64,000 bases of DNA from Brevibacillus reuszeri (lineage in GTDB: Bacteria > Bacillota > Bacilli > Brevibacillales > Brevibacillaceae): assembly GCF_002897295.1 (NCBI RefSeq), contig NZ_BEXF01000020.1, positions 1 to 64,000 on the forward strand, in the 5' to 3' direction. The position numbers and the translations under genes are program-made. A model generated the notes under the pieces. It ran no database searches. It was not told the DNA's origin and saw only the letters and a list, made by a program, of their open reading frames with translations. Within the stretch, counting starts at the first letter, position 1. Every line of letters begins with the position of its first letter. Positions 7,909 to 15,983 of the stretch are shown here, in pieces.

Positions 7909-8838
7909 TTACAACTTATGAGATTCTTGTGCATCTGCTTTGGAGGAATTTGATTTTTGCAGGTTAGACAAAGCGACTCCCAGAAAGATAAAAACAGCAC
8001 CTGCGAAGAAACCTACACCGAGATGTTCATGGAGTAGAAGCCAGCCCAAAAAGGCGCCGACGATCGGCTGGACAAAGAAAAATCCTGCACCGCTTCCTGC
8101 CTGCATCAGCTCAAAGCCTTTGTTCCAGAGGTAAAAGGCTCCCGCAGTAGAAATGATCCCGATGTACAGAACCCCGGCCCAAATATCCATTCCAAATTGC
8201 CAGGAGACAGGCGTGACTGACAGCTCCCAAACCATGATGGGACTTGTAAAGAGGAGACCAAACAAGGCGACATAGGTGGTGACGGCCAAGGAGGAATAAT
8301 GCTGTGTCGCTTTTTTGCTCAGTACTGTGTATAGACCCCAGCTAACAGCCGCCACCAACAGGATCAGATTGCCCATAAGTGACGATTGCGCATCTGCCCC
8401 ATCCGGTACTCCGATGACGATAACAACCCCGCCAGTTGCAAGCAAGATCCCGACCAGCTGCTTCCAGTTAAGACGCTCTTTAAGCAGCCAGACCGCAAAT
8501 AGCGCGATGAAAGCGGGAGAGGCAGCGGTAATCAAGGCTCCCATGTGTGCAGTCGAAAGCTTGGTACCGACAAACTGAGCAGCAATGGAGATCGTTACCC
8601 CTACAAACGCAATCCCCATCAGCATAGGAAAATCCTTTTTCGCGATGTATTCCTTGCGCGCTACGACAAACGCTCCCAATACGAGCAGCGCAATACCAAA
8701 CCGCAAGATTAATAGCGTAAAAGGAGGAATTACCTCCAAAACGACCTTGCTTACTACGTAGACCCCGCCCCAGATGGCGGCTGCCAGCGTCAGGCAGAGT
8801 GCTCCAAACAGTTGTTTTTTCCAGTGTGAATGGTTCAT
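7909..8838 (-). CDS. EamA/DMT-family membrane transporter
   Basis: A 309-residue protein with ten predicted membrane helices made of two homologous EamA halves. The first half starts ALCLTLAAAIWGGVYVVSKVV, the second LILLVAAVSWGLYTVLSKKA. The family exports metabolites and amino acids; the substrate cannot be inferred. The ATG at 8838 is chosen because GAGAGGGG lies 9 bases upstream; 38 further in-frame codons upstream run through a hairpin. The C-terminus is hydrophilic (NLQKSNSSKADAQESHKL). Confidence 0.88.
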   Translation of the reverse strand: MNHSHWKKQLFGALCLTLAAAIWGGVYVVSKVVLEVIPPFTLLILRFGIALLVLGAFVVARKEYIAKKDFPMLMGIAFVGVTISIAAQFVGTKLSTAHMGALITAASPAFIALFAVWLLKERLNWKQLVGILLATGGVVIVIGVPDGADAQSSLMGNLILLVAAVSWGLYTVLSKKATQHYSSLAVTTYVALFGLLFTSPIMVWELSVTPVSWQFGMDIWAGVLYIGIISTAGAFYLWNKGFELMQAGSGAGFFFVQPIVGAFLGWLLLHEHLGVGFFAGAVFIFLGVALSNLQKSNSSKADAQESHKL

Positions 8839-8886
8839 GACCAAATGCCCCTCTCGGAATAGTTGAAAACAACCTTCGTTCCGCTT

Positions 8887-8918
8887 GTCGAGGGACGGAT
8901 TCTGTATCTTCCCTCGAC
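8887..8918 (-). promoter_or_regulatory. Hairpin in the leader of the EamA transporter gene
   Basis: GTCGAGGGA (8887-8895) and TCCCTCGAC (8910-8918) form a perfect 9-bp inverted repeat about 50 bases upstream of the transporter start. No T-run follows on the gene strand, so it is more likely an operator or a leader structure than a terminator. Confidence 0.4.
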
Positions 8919-8981
8919 TATTAGGAGAGAAGAGCAGGTACATCACATTCAAATAGCAGGCGTGCCATCTATTTCACCTCC

Positions 8982-9500
8982 TTATTGAGCGTCCTTCAGC
9001 CATTTGGCTACCAAAAGCACAGGCTGTGTCAAGCGACCGACTGGAGCCTGAACCTGGCGATACTGTTCGTAGCCGAGCCGTCCCCAAAAGAGCAGGGCTT
9101 GTTCGTTCTGCGCGATCACTCCGTGGTGGATGTTGCGGCTTCCCGCTTCTATACAATGCTGTTCAACCAAGCAAACAGCTTCCTTGCCAAAGCCTTGCTG
9201 CTGGTAGTCAGCGTGGAGCAGCAGCATACTGATCCAGCTCTTTTGATCAGCGGGACTTGAGACGATCAGGTGCATGATTCCGATTAGCCTATCCCTAGAG
9301 CAAAGAGCAAGCCAGTATCCAGTAGGAATAGAGAGCGTGGAGTCATATTCTGCTTGGACTTCCTCAAGTGTTACGCTGCTCTCGCCATTTCTGAGCAGAT
9401 TGTAGCCGGGATTGCTGTTGTATACATCCAAGGCAAAGTGGAGATCGCCCTGCTTCAGCTCACGTAAAACAAGCCGTTCTCCCGATAGATGAAGACTCAT
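8982..9500 (-). CDS. GNAT-family N-acetyltransferase
   Basis: A 172-residue acetyltransferase of the RimJ/RimL-like GNAT type. It opens SGERLVLRELKQGDLHFALDVY, has the acetyl-CoA binding segment LHADYQQQGFGKEAVCLVEQHC, and ends with a typical strand-helix HGVIAQNEQALLFWGRLGYEQ. The substrate is unknown. Its ATG overlaps the stop of the DinB-like gene by four bases (ATGA), so the two are co-transcribed and translationally coupled. Confidence 0.85.
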   Translation of the reverse strand: MSLHLSGERLVLRELKQGDLHFALDVYNSNPGYNLLRNGESSVTLEEVQAEYDSTLSIPTGYWLALCSRDRLIGIMHLIVSSPADQKSWISMLLLHADYQQQGFGKEAVCLVEQHCIEAGSRNIHHGVIAQNEQALLFWGRLGYEQYRQVQAPVGRLTQPVLLVAKWLKDAQ

Positions 9501-9952
9501 TGCTTGCCCCCGTATTTGCGGATCAGACCAATCTGTCCTCCGTGATAGCCCAGATGATAGATGAGACGCCCCAATGCTTGTCTCGGCGTCAGCGTGGCGA
9601 TTGGAGACTCGCAGGGAACGTCCCATGCCTCTTCGGGCAAGGAGCGGAGGGATTCAAGCAGATGAGCGTAGGATGCTTCTCGTATCGCATGCAGAGCTGA
9701 TAAATTCGTATAGGTACCCTCGTCTTTTACAGGTCCAATAGTTGCCAGCGTAATTTCTGGCGGTAGAGGCTGCTGAAAAAACATGGAGCAAAAGCGATAC
9801 TCTACTTCGGCAATATGATGAATCAAAAATCCAACTGAATTAGAGCCAGGTGCCAATTTCCACGAAAGCTGCTCTGCATCGAGGTTTTCCAATACGTCCA
9901 TGTAGCGGGAGCGAGCTGTTTGGAGTGCAGGAAGCAGGGTTTGTTCGAACAT
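9497..9952 (-). CDS. DinB/YfiT-like four-helix protein
   Basis: A 151-residue protein of the DinB superfamily, putative metal-dependent enzymes related to thiol transferases. The histidines expected to hold the metal are visible in GFLIHHIAEVE and in LGRLIYHLGYHGGQIGLIRK. The start at 9952 follows AAAGGA by 8 bases; the longer frame upstream is hydrophobic noise. It is the first gene of a two-gene operon with the acetyltransferase and is divergent from the thioesterase, with a FadR-like operator between them. Confidence 0.85.
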   Translation of the reverse strand: MFEQTLLPALQTARSRYMDVLENLDAEQLSWKLAPGSNSVGFLIHHIAEVEYRFCSMFFQQPLPPEITLATIGPVKDEGTYTNLSALHAIREASYAHLLESLRSLPEEAWDVPCESPIATLTPRQALGRLIYHLGYHGGQIGLIRKYGGKQ

Positions 9953-10047
9953 AAAATCATCCTTTCCGGTCGACCATACGATCACAGCATATACCTTTAT
10001 TATAGGAGAAATGCAGCAAATGAACAGACGAATCATTCGGAATATTT

Positions 10048-10065
10048 TGAATGAACATTCACTCA
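10048..10065. promoter_or_regulatory. FadR-like (YsiA) operator
   Basis: TGAATGAACATTCACTCA matches 16 of 18 positions of the Bacillus fatty-acid-degradation repressor site TGAATGAWTANTCATTCA. It lies across the -35 region of the thioesterase promoter, as expected for a repressor site relieved by long-chain acyl-CoA. Confidence 0.65.
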
Positions 10066-10086
10066 GTTACGTACATTCGTTATACT
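10058..10086 (+). promoter_or_regulatory. Sigma-A promoter of the thioesterase gene
   Basis: TTCACT (10058-10063), 17-base spacer, TATACT (10081-10086). The -35 is inside the FadR-like operator. Confidence 0.55.
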
Positions 10087-10107
10087 AAAGAAAAAAGGAG
10101 TGAGAGA

Positions 10108-10539
10108 ATGGCACATCGCTTTGATTTTACCGTCAGGTCAACAGATATTGACGTCATTGGGCATGTGAACAATGCAAAGTATTTGGAGTATATGGAGTGG
10201 GCGAGATTTGACTGGATCTGGCAGCATGGCTTTACACTTGACGAATTAAAGCGCCGACAGATCATGCCAGTGGTCGTTAATATCAACATCAACTATCGAA
10301 AGGAGCTGCAAATGCGCGAAGAGGTGTACGCTATTACGACTGTGGTCAAGGTGGGTGAAAAAAGCTTTGTCATCCGGCATGAGCTGTTTAACGAAAGGGA
10401 GCAGCTGGTGGCAGATGGGGATGTAACGATGGTGATGATCGATGCGAATACACGCCGCTCCACATCTTTGCCGAAAGAACTAGCAGAGGCATTGCATGCT
10501 GAGCTTGCAGCCAGCAGAGAAAATAAGTCAACTACGTAA
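10108..10539 (+). CDS. Acyl-CoA thioesterase, hotdog fold (4HBT/YbgC-like)
   Basis: A 143-residue protein of the hotdog-fold thioesterase family. RSTDIDVIGHVNNAKYLEYMEWARFDW contains the aspartate and the HVNN active-site segment of 4-hydroxybenzoyl-CoA thioesterase relatives. These enzymes hydrolyse acyl-CoA thioesters in the cytoplasm. The ATG at 10108 follows AAGGAG by 7 bases. The FadR-like site at the promoter suggests induction by fatty acids and a role in trimming acyl-CoA. Its 3' end overlaps the convergent small gene by 12 bases. Confidence 0.87.
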   Translation: MAHRFDFTVRSTDIDVIGHVNNAKYLEYMEWARFDWIWQHGFTLDELKRRQIMPVVVNININYRKELQMREEVYAITTVVKVGEKSFVIRHELFNEREQLVADGDVTMVMIDANTRRSTSLPKELAEALHAELAASRENKSTT

Positions 10540-10701
10540 TATTTGCTTTATTGCAGCAATGTCATCTCTTATCAGCTGTACATCGATGATTAAATTGTCT
10601 AGCTTTTGGTTCATGCTGTCCAGCCGATCCAAAATGGTACGGGTGACCTGACGCAGCTCATTCATGCCTTCCAATAGAAGATTAAGCTTTTCCGTAGACA
10701 T
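10528..10701 (-). CDS. Small coiled-coil protein of unknown function
   Basis: A 57-residue, highly helical protein (STEKLNLLLEGMNELRQVT...LDSMNQKLDNLIIDVQLIRDD) with heptad-like leucines and isoleucines, probably an oligomeric coiled coil. The start is the ATG at 10701 behind a run of six G; the longer frame upstream lacks a ribosome site. The 3' end overlaps the thioesterase gene on the other strand. No function can be assigned. Confidence 0.65.
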   Translation of the reverse strand: MSTEKLNLLLEGMNELRQVTRTILDRLDSMNQKLDNLIIDVQLIRDDIAAIKQILRS

Positions 10702-10813
10702 ATTGCGCCCCCCTTTTCTTCGTTTTCCGTTACAATGATCATAGCAAAAGAAAGAGCCACATGCAGGAATAACTTGCAGGAAAGTCGTAAGGAAAGGGAG
10801 TGACCGCAAAAGA

Positions 10814-11518
10814 ATGGCTGCTTTCACTACAATCTTGTTTGATTTGGACGATACCTTGTTTGATTTCTCAGCCTGCTGGGAGATAGGGATGCAGCAAACG
10901 ATAGCGACCCACCCGCTCACTGCTGATCTGGATGGAAATGAAATGCTGGAAGCGCTGCGACGTCATGGGGACGAGCTATGGGTCGATGTCATTGCTCAGC
11001 GCTACGACTTTACGCAGTACCGTCAGCTTCGTTTGCAGCGTGCGCTGGCTGATTTTGACAGACACATTGAGGTAGAGCAAGTCGGTGACTTTCAGCGTGC
11101 ATATGCGGAAGCTTGCATGAATGCTGTCCAGCCTGATCAGAATGTGCAAGCCACGATCGCAAAGCTGGCTGAGCAGCACACGCTCGGAATCGTCACGAAT
11201 GGTCCGGAAGATATGGCGTTTACCAAGCTTGAACGTTTGGGGCTGTCCGGCTATTTTCCACAGGATCGGGTCTTTATTTCCGAATTGATTGGGTACCACA
11301 AGCCTGATCCACGGATCTACACAGCTGCGGTGGAGCAGCTGGGTGTACAGCGTAAGCAGGTGCTGTTCGTAGGCGATACGTGGGACGCAGATGTTGCTGG
11401 CCCGATTGACGCAGGCTTCTCAGCGGTCTGGATTAACATGAGGGGAAAAGAACCAAAATCGGCACATAAGCCTTTGGCCGTCATCGAACGCCTCGATCAG
11501 CTTTTATCACTGGTATAG
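10814..11518 (+). CDS. HAD-superfamily hydrolase, YjjG/YfnB-like nucleotidase
   Basis: A 234-residue cytoplasmic phosphatase. HAD motif I is FDLDDTLFDF, motif II IVTNG, motif III lysine in YHKPDPRIY, and motif IV VGDTWDADVAG. The overall layout is that of YjjG/YfnB pyrimidine 5'-nucleotidases that clean up non-canonical nucleotides. The GGGAG ribosome site is 13 bases from the ATG, rather far. Monocistronic, ending in a terminator shared with the opposing ABC operon. Confidence 0.88.
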   Translation: MAAFTTILFDLDDTLFDFSACWEIGMQQTIATHPLTADLDGNEMLEALRRHGDELWVDVIAQRYDFTQYRQLRLQRALADFDRHIEVEQVGDFQRAYAEACMNAVQPDQNVQATIAKLAEQHTLGIVTNGPEDMAFTKLERLGLSGYFPQDRVFISELIGYHKPDPRIYTAAVEQLGVQRKQVLFVGDTWDADVAGPIDAGFSAVWINMRGKEPKSAHKPLAVIERLDQLLSLV

Positions 11519-11524
11519 CGCAAG

Positions 11525-11577
11525 AAGCAGCTCTTTGTAACCCGAATCGATCGGAGCTCAAACAGCTGCTTTTTTTT
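11525..11577. terminator. Terminator of the HAD hydrolase gene
   Basis: AAGCAGCTCTTTG (11525-11537) pairs with CAAACAGCTGCTT (11559-11571) with one mismatch, followed by eight T. On the other strand it overlaps the end of the small membrane protein gene. Confidence 0.8.
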
Positions 11578-11740
11578 ATGCCCTTTTCTGTTTTTGACGC
11601 CATTTATTCGCGGAAATGACGATATTTAGTACAATCAGACCAATCATGATCGACATGGACATGTTGGATACATCGTCTCCCCGATAGATTCGATACAGCA
11701 ACAGAATCGTCAGAACGAGAGCGAAGTACAGATTAATCAT
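11576..11740 (-). CDS. Small membrane protein at the end of an ABC transporter operon
   Basis: A 54-residue protein with two hydrophobic helices (INLYFALVLTILLLY and MSIMIGLIVLNIVIS) joined by a charged loop and a basic tail. GGAGGAG sits directly ahead of the ATG at 11740, which overlaps the ATPase gene by 8 bases, so it is translated from the same mRNA. It may be an accessory subunit or an immunity-type peptide of the transporter; no family is recognised. Confidence 0.7.
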   Translation of the reverse strand: MINLYFALVLTILLLYRIYRGDDVSNMSMSIMIGLIVLNIVISANKWRQKQKRA

Positions 11741-12650
11741 GGCTCTCCTCCTCCAGGAAAATCTTCTCCAGAGACGGCTCCTCGACATGAACTCCATAAA
11801 TGTCTACGCGAGCTTGTACGAGAGCACGGATCAACGCAGCTACTTTTTGTTCATCATCGACCTGTAACGAAAAGCGTCCATCTCCCCACACGCAGCTGCG
11901 CCCCAAAGCTTCCACGAATGTACGCAGGGTTGCCTGCTCTTGGGCGGCAAATGCAGAGTGGCGGACCGATACATTTCGCCATTTTTGATGTGCGGATTGT
12001 AATTCATCCAGACTCCCGAGCGACCCGATTTTTCCGTTTTTCATAATCGCGATGCGCGTACAAATTTTTTCTACCTCATTCAAGTTGTGAGAGGTCATGA
12101 AGATCGTCTTGCCTTGCTTATGCAGGCTTCTGAGCAGCCCTTGAATATGCAAAGCCGACTCGACGTCAACCCCTGAAGTAGGCTCGTCAAGAAACAATAG
12201 CTCCGGATCTCCTACGAGAGCCTGGGCGATCCCCAGCTTCTTTTTCATCCCAAAAGAAAACGTCTTGGCTTTGCGCGCCGCATGCTCCTCAAGCTCTACG
12301 GCAGCGAGTAGGCGGTTGCATTCTTGTTGGGTCAGCGTAACACCTTTGACACGTGCAAAGTAATGTAGATGAGCGGCAGCAGTCAGTGAATCATAAAATG
12401 TGGAGTAATCAGGCAGCACGCCGATTCTGCGCTTCCACTCCTCTGAAGTGGTATCGCTATCGAACATACGGATGGAGCCCGAGGTTGGGCGAATGATACC
12501 CGTGAGCATGTTGATGAAGGTCGACTTGCCTGCACCGTTGCGTCCTAGAAAGCCAAAGATTTCACCGCTCTGCACCTCCAGGCTGACGCTATTTACTACA
12601 GTCCGATTCCCGAAGCGTTTGCTCAGTTGGACAGTCTCAATTACCGGCAT
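11733..12650 (-). CDS. ABC transporter ATP-binding protein (ABC-2 exporter type)
   Basis: A 305-residue ATPase. Walker A is GRNGAGKST, the signature region is FSFGMKKKLGIAQAL, Walker B LLFLDEPTSG, and the switch histidine TSHNLNEVEKI. The extension after residue 220 is typical of the CcmA/BcrA-like class that drives ABC-2 permeases exporting drugs, peptides or lipids. The start at 12650 overlaps the permease stop by one base. The divergent two-component system suggests stress-induced expression. Confidence 0.92.
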   Translation of the reverse strand: MPVIETVQLSKRFGNRTVVNSVSLEVQSGEIFGFLGRNGAGKSTFINMLTGIIRPTSGSIRMFDSDTTSEEWKRRIGVLPDYSTFYDSLTAAAHLHYFARVKGVTLTQQECNRLLAAVELEEHAARKAKTFSFGMKKKLGIAQALVGDPELLFLDEPTSGVDVESALHIQGLLRSLHKQGKTIFMTSHNLNEVEKICTRIAIMKNGKIGSLGSLDELQSAHQKWRNVSVRHSAFAAQEQATLRTFVEALGRSCVWGDGRFSLQVDDEQKVAALIRALVQARVDIYGVHVEEPSLEKIFLEEESHD

Positions 12651-13333
12651 TAACAATCCCTCCGTCGAAACAAGTAGATGGAAGCGGACAAAAATACAGC
12701 GGCATACAGCCAGATAAAGCCAGTCCACGCCCCACCTTTTTGAATAAAGGTGTACGGTGTCAAATAAGCGGTCCATTGTGCAGTGGGATGGTCAGAAAGC
12801 GCACTCCAAAATCCAAGTCCGGGGAGCATTATTGCCAGTACGATTCCGAGGAACATCGTATAGCTGGGGCGAGGAACCGCTAGTGAGAGCAGAATCGCCA
12901 GGGTGATACAGTAGACAAGAATGGTCAAGCACTGCCAAAAGGTTTTGGCATCGAATGTATGGACAGTAGCCAAGACGACGCCAAATGTAATCACCAGGCA
13001 AACCAGCCAAAAGAGTACAACTCCGAGAAACTTCCCCAAAATGATTTTATTCCGCGAGGTTCGCGTAACGAGAAAGCGAATCGTCCTACCTGCCAGCTCT
13101 CGATTGATGACGTCATGGGACAGGCTGAAGACGAACAAAGGTCCGAGCAGCATGATGAGAACCAGGATGCCAAGCGCATGTCCTTTGGCCAGCTCTTGCG
13201 CCGGGAAAAAGCTTGCTGCCTGATTGACCAGATCAGAGACCAGGTACGAGATGCCGACAATAAAGGCGACGGTAATCAAAGATTTAATACTCTTGAACAA
13301 TCTTATAAATTCATGTTGGCAAATGGCCCACAT
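12650..13333 (-). CDS. ABC-2 type transporter permease
   Basis: A protein of about 227 residues with six hydrophobic segments, for example SLITVAFIVGISYLVSDLV, LGILVLIMLLGPLFVFSLS and LGVVLFWLVCLVITFGVVLA. The signature SHDVINRELAGRTIRFLVTRTSRNKI is typical of ABC-2 permeases. It pairs with the ATPase encoded immediately downstream. The start is uncertain: ATG at 13333 fits AAAGGA at 11-14 bases, while GTG at 13345 has the site too close. It is the first gene of the operon and lies divergent from the regulator gene. Confidence 0.85.
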   Translation of the reverse strand: MWAICQHEFIRLFKSIKSLITVAFIVGISYLVSDLVNQAASFFPAQELAKGHALGILVLIMLLGPLFVFSLSHDVINRELAGRTIRFLVTRTSRNKIILGKFLGVVLFWLVCLVITFGVVLATVHTFDAKTFWQCLTILVYCITLAILLSLAVPRPSYTMFLGIVLAIMLPGLGFWSALSDHPTAQWTAYLTPYTFIQKGGAWTGFIWLYAAVFLSASIYLFRRRDC

Positions 13334-13398
13334 CGGTTTGTTCACTTCCTTTCTTCTCTTTATATTGTAGAAGGTCTTCCTTTCCTCGGTCGAAACAC

Positions 13399-13417
13399 TA
13401 CCTTACCATTACCTTAA
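13399..13417. promoter_or_regulatory. Tandem TACCTTA repeats between ABC operon and two-component genes
   Basis: TACCTTAC (13399-13406) and TACCTTAA (13410-13417) are direct repeats with an 11-base period in the 143-base divergent intergenic region. Tandem hexamers spaced about one helical turn are how OmpR-type regulators usually bind, so this is a candidate site for the regulator encoded next door. Confidence 0.45.
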
Positions 13418-13476
13418 CGTTTTCATGTCTGCAGCCTGCACATGATATGATGGATGAATATAAGGAGGAGACGGTT

Positions 13477-14202
13477 GTGGAAACAGAAGCGAGAATATTG
13501 CTTGTGGATGACGAAGAAGCGATTTTGCATATGGTGAAGACTGTCCTGAGCAAGGAAGGCTTTTCGAACATAGATACTTGTACGCGAGCAAATCAGGCAC
13601 TGCGTTTTATCGAAGAAAGGACGTATGATCTGTTGATTCTGGATGTCATGCTGCCGGATAAAAGCGGTTTTGAGCTATGTGCTGCGGTGCGTCAGCGGAC
13701 ACAGGCGCCGATTTTTTTTCTCTCCGCCAAAGGTACTGATTTTGACAAGCTGAGCGGCTTTGCATATGGAGCCGACGATTACATCACCAAGCCCTTTCAC
13801 CCGTTGGAGGTTGTGGCACGCGTGAAGGCTCATTTGCGCCGGACATTCGGTGCTGCAGCTCCTGCTGCTGCGGTGCAGGAAGAAAAGCGCTACGTTTTCG
13901 ACCGGTTCACAGTCAACGTGGATGCGGCAGAGCTGCTTGTAGAGGGAAATCAGGTAGACTGTCCGGCACAGGTTTTTCAACTGCTTGTGTTTTTCTGCCA
14001 AAACCCGAATCGGGTCTTTACCAAGGAACAAATATACGATCACGTCTGGAAGGATGAGTACGGCTTGTTTGATGAAAATACGGTCATGGTGCACGTCCAT
14101 AAGCTGCGGCAGCGCATCGAGGATAATCCGAGCCAGCCCAAGCATCTTGTGACGATCCGGGGCCTGGGATACAAGCTGGTGACTTCTGGGAAATCATCAT
14201 GA
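13477..14202 (+). CDS. OmpR-family response regulator next to an ABC exporter
   Basis: A 241-residue regulator. The receiver domain shows LLVDDEEAIL, the phospho-acceptor in LLILDVMLPDKSG, and YITKPFHP; a winged-helix effector domain follows, ending LVTIRGLGYKLV. GTG at 13477 is chosen because AAGGAGGAG lies 6 bases ahead, whereas the ATG 30 bases earlier has no site. The stop overlaps the kinase start by four bases. Divergence from a three-gene ABC-2 exporter operon is the usual layout for antibiotic or envelope-stress modules. Confidence 0.92.
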   Translation: METEARILLVDDEEAILHMVKTVLSKEGFSNIDTCTRANQALRFIEERTYDLLILDVMLPDKSGFELCAAVRQRTQAPIFFLSAKGTDFDKLSGFAYGADDYITKPFHPLEVVARVKAHLRRTFGAAAPAAAVQEEKRYVFDRFTVNVDAAELLVEGNQVDCPAQVFQLLVFFCQNPNRVFTKEQIYDHVWKDEYGLFDENTVMVHVHKLRQRIEDNPSQPKHLVTIRGLGYKLVTSGKSS

Positions 14203-15950
14203 GTCTGCGGAAAAAGCTGATTAGTCAGTATGTGCGTCAGTTTTTCGGGTTTGTAGTCGTGCTTTTTGGTTGTCTCAGTATCTCGTTGGTGATTTTTGGG
14301 GTGCGGGTGACAAACGAGGAGATTGCTGCTGATCCATCCCGCCTGAGTGCCTCAGATCTGGCGATGCAGCTGCATGCCGAGGGTGAGGTCATCCGAGTAG
14401 ATAAAAAGGTAGAAAAGAGCGTCGAAAACCATCATGGCTGGATGCAAATCGTGGATGAACAAGGTAAGGTTGTTTACGCGTTTCGATCGCCTGCCAATAT
14501 ACCTACCACCTACACACCTGGTGAGTGGATTGCATTGGTACAGACCGATCAGGCTGCCCCATATCACTTTACACACTGGGTTGTTTCGCTTGCGGACAAA
14601 AAATGGATTGTTTTGTATGCCACCCCTGCACCAGAATTTGAACTGATGCGACAATTACTCGCTTCGTCACAGGCGGCGGGAGGTAAGCAGGATACAGAGC
14701 TGTTGCAGCAAAGCTTTTCCCGGGAAAACGCCTGGTATGTGATCTATGACCGTGACGGACGGCTGTTCAGGCAATGGAATAATGCAAACGCGGCTCCGAG
14801 ACTTGACCTGATGGAGGTATTGCAGACAGGGCAGGGACAACAAAGCACGCCGTATAACATTATTAGCCGTTATGACCAACAAAGTGGATGGACATACGTG
14901 GTCGGGACACATAATCCGGGCTACCAGCCAGGGGGAGCGGGTGATTCGGTCGACAATATGCTAGAGGATGGGCTGCGTCAGCTCGTTGTAATCATGATTT
15001 TATGTGTTGTCGTTGTCGGCAGCTGGTATGCGCTTCGCGTAGGAAAACCGCTTTTGCACATGGTGAGCTGGATTGAGCGTCTGGCAAAAGGTCAGTACGT
15101 AGAGCCTCCCACAAGAAAAGGTCACAGGGTGGGGATGACGCGAAAAGGGAAATGGAAGCGGTCATTTGCTGTGTATAAAGATATGTTTGATGCTCTCGGG
15201 CATTTAAGTGAGACGCTGCGGATGAATGAACAACGGCAAAAGGACATGGAACGTACGCGGGAAGAATGGATATCTGGACTCTCGCATGATTTGAAGACGC
15301 CGCTTAGCTCCATTTTTGGATATGCCGCGATTTTGGAGACGGAGGCATACGAATGGGCCAAGGGTGAGGTAGGGCAGTTCGGTAGGACCATACGCGAAAA
15401 AGCGGATTATATGAATGGGCTGATTGAAGACTTGAATTTGACGTATCGATTGAAAAATAATGAGCTGCCGCTCGTAAAGGAATCGATTGAGGTGGTCGAG
15501 ACCATCAGGAGGATCACCGTAGACATGGTGAATGACCCGGGCGCAGATGAGCACCTGATCGAGTTTCGAGCGTTTCTCCCCTCATTTCGTGCAGAGGTGG
15601 AGCCAACCTATTTTCGACGTATCGTCGTCAACATTTTGGCCAATGCCATCAAGCACACTCCTACAGGCACACGAGTGCTCGTGTCTGTAAGTGCTTTGGA
15701 GACCTCTTCTGGTTTTGCTGTTGCAATCAGCGATAATGGGCCGGGGATGGATGAGCAGACGCAGGACAATTTATTTGAGCGGTATTATCGGGGGGGACAT
15801 ACAGAAGAGGATGTCAGTGGGACGGGCTTGGGGATGGCCATAGCCAAGCAGCTTGTATTGGCACATGACGGTGAAATTGCAGTAGAGAGTAAGCTGGGGA
15901 GCGGAACGACGGTCAGGATGACTTTTCCACTGGCAAAAAGAAAAGACTAG
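14199..15950 (+). CDS. Sensor histidine kinase with large extracellular domain
   Basis: A 583-residue membrane kinase. A first helix (FFGFVVVLFGCLSISLVIFGV) leads to an extracytoplasmic sensor of about 225 residues, with two PAS-like strands (WMQIVDEQGKVVYAF and WYVIYDRDGRLFRQW). A second helix (QLVVIMILCVVVVGSWY) precedes HAMP, the phosphorylation motif SGLSHDLKTPLSS, an N-box NILANAIKHTPTG, and G-boxes SDNGPGM and GTGLGM. The DLKTP form of the H-box is typical of kinases sensing envelope stress. Overlap with the regulator stop implies translational coupling. Confidence 0.92.
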   Translation: MSLRKKLISQYVRQFFGFVVVLFGCLSISLVIFGVRVTNEEIAADPSRLSASDLAMQLHAEGEVIRVDKKVEKSVENHHGWMQIVDEQGKVVYAFRSPANIPTTYTPGEWIALVQTDQAAPYHFTHWVVSLADKKWIVLYATPAPEFELMRQLLASSQAAGGKQDTELLQQSFSRENAWYVIYDRDGRLFRQWNNANAAPRLDLMEVLQTGQGQQSTPYNIISRYDQQSGWTYVVGTHNPGYQPGGAGDSVDNMLEDGLRQLVVIMILCVVVVGSWYALRVGKPLLHMVSWIERLAKGQYVEPPTRKGHRVGMTRKGKWKRSFAVYKDMFDALGHLSETLRMNEQRQKDMERTREEWISGLSHDLKTPLSSIFGYAAILETEAYEWAKGEVGQFGRTIREKADYMNGLIEDLNLTYRLKNNELPLVKESIEVVETIRRITVDMVNDPGADEHLIEFRAFLPSFRAEVEPTYFRRIVVNILANAIKHTPTGTRVLVSVSALETSSGFAVAISDNGPGMDEQTQDNLFERYYRGGHTEEDVSGTGLGMAIAKQLVLAHDGEIAVESKLGSGTTVRMTFPLAKRKD

Positions 15951-15983
15951 AAACTGGACGGTCCCTGTCTCTAGTCAGCTTGT

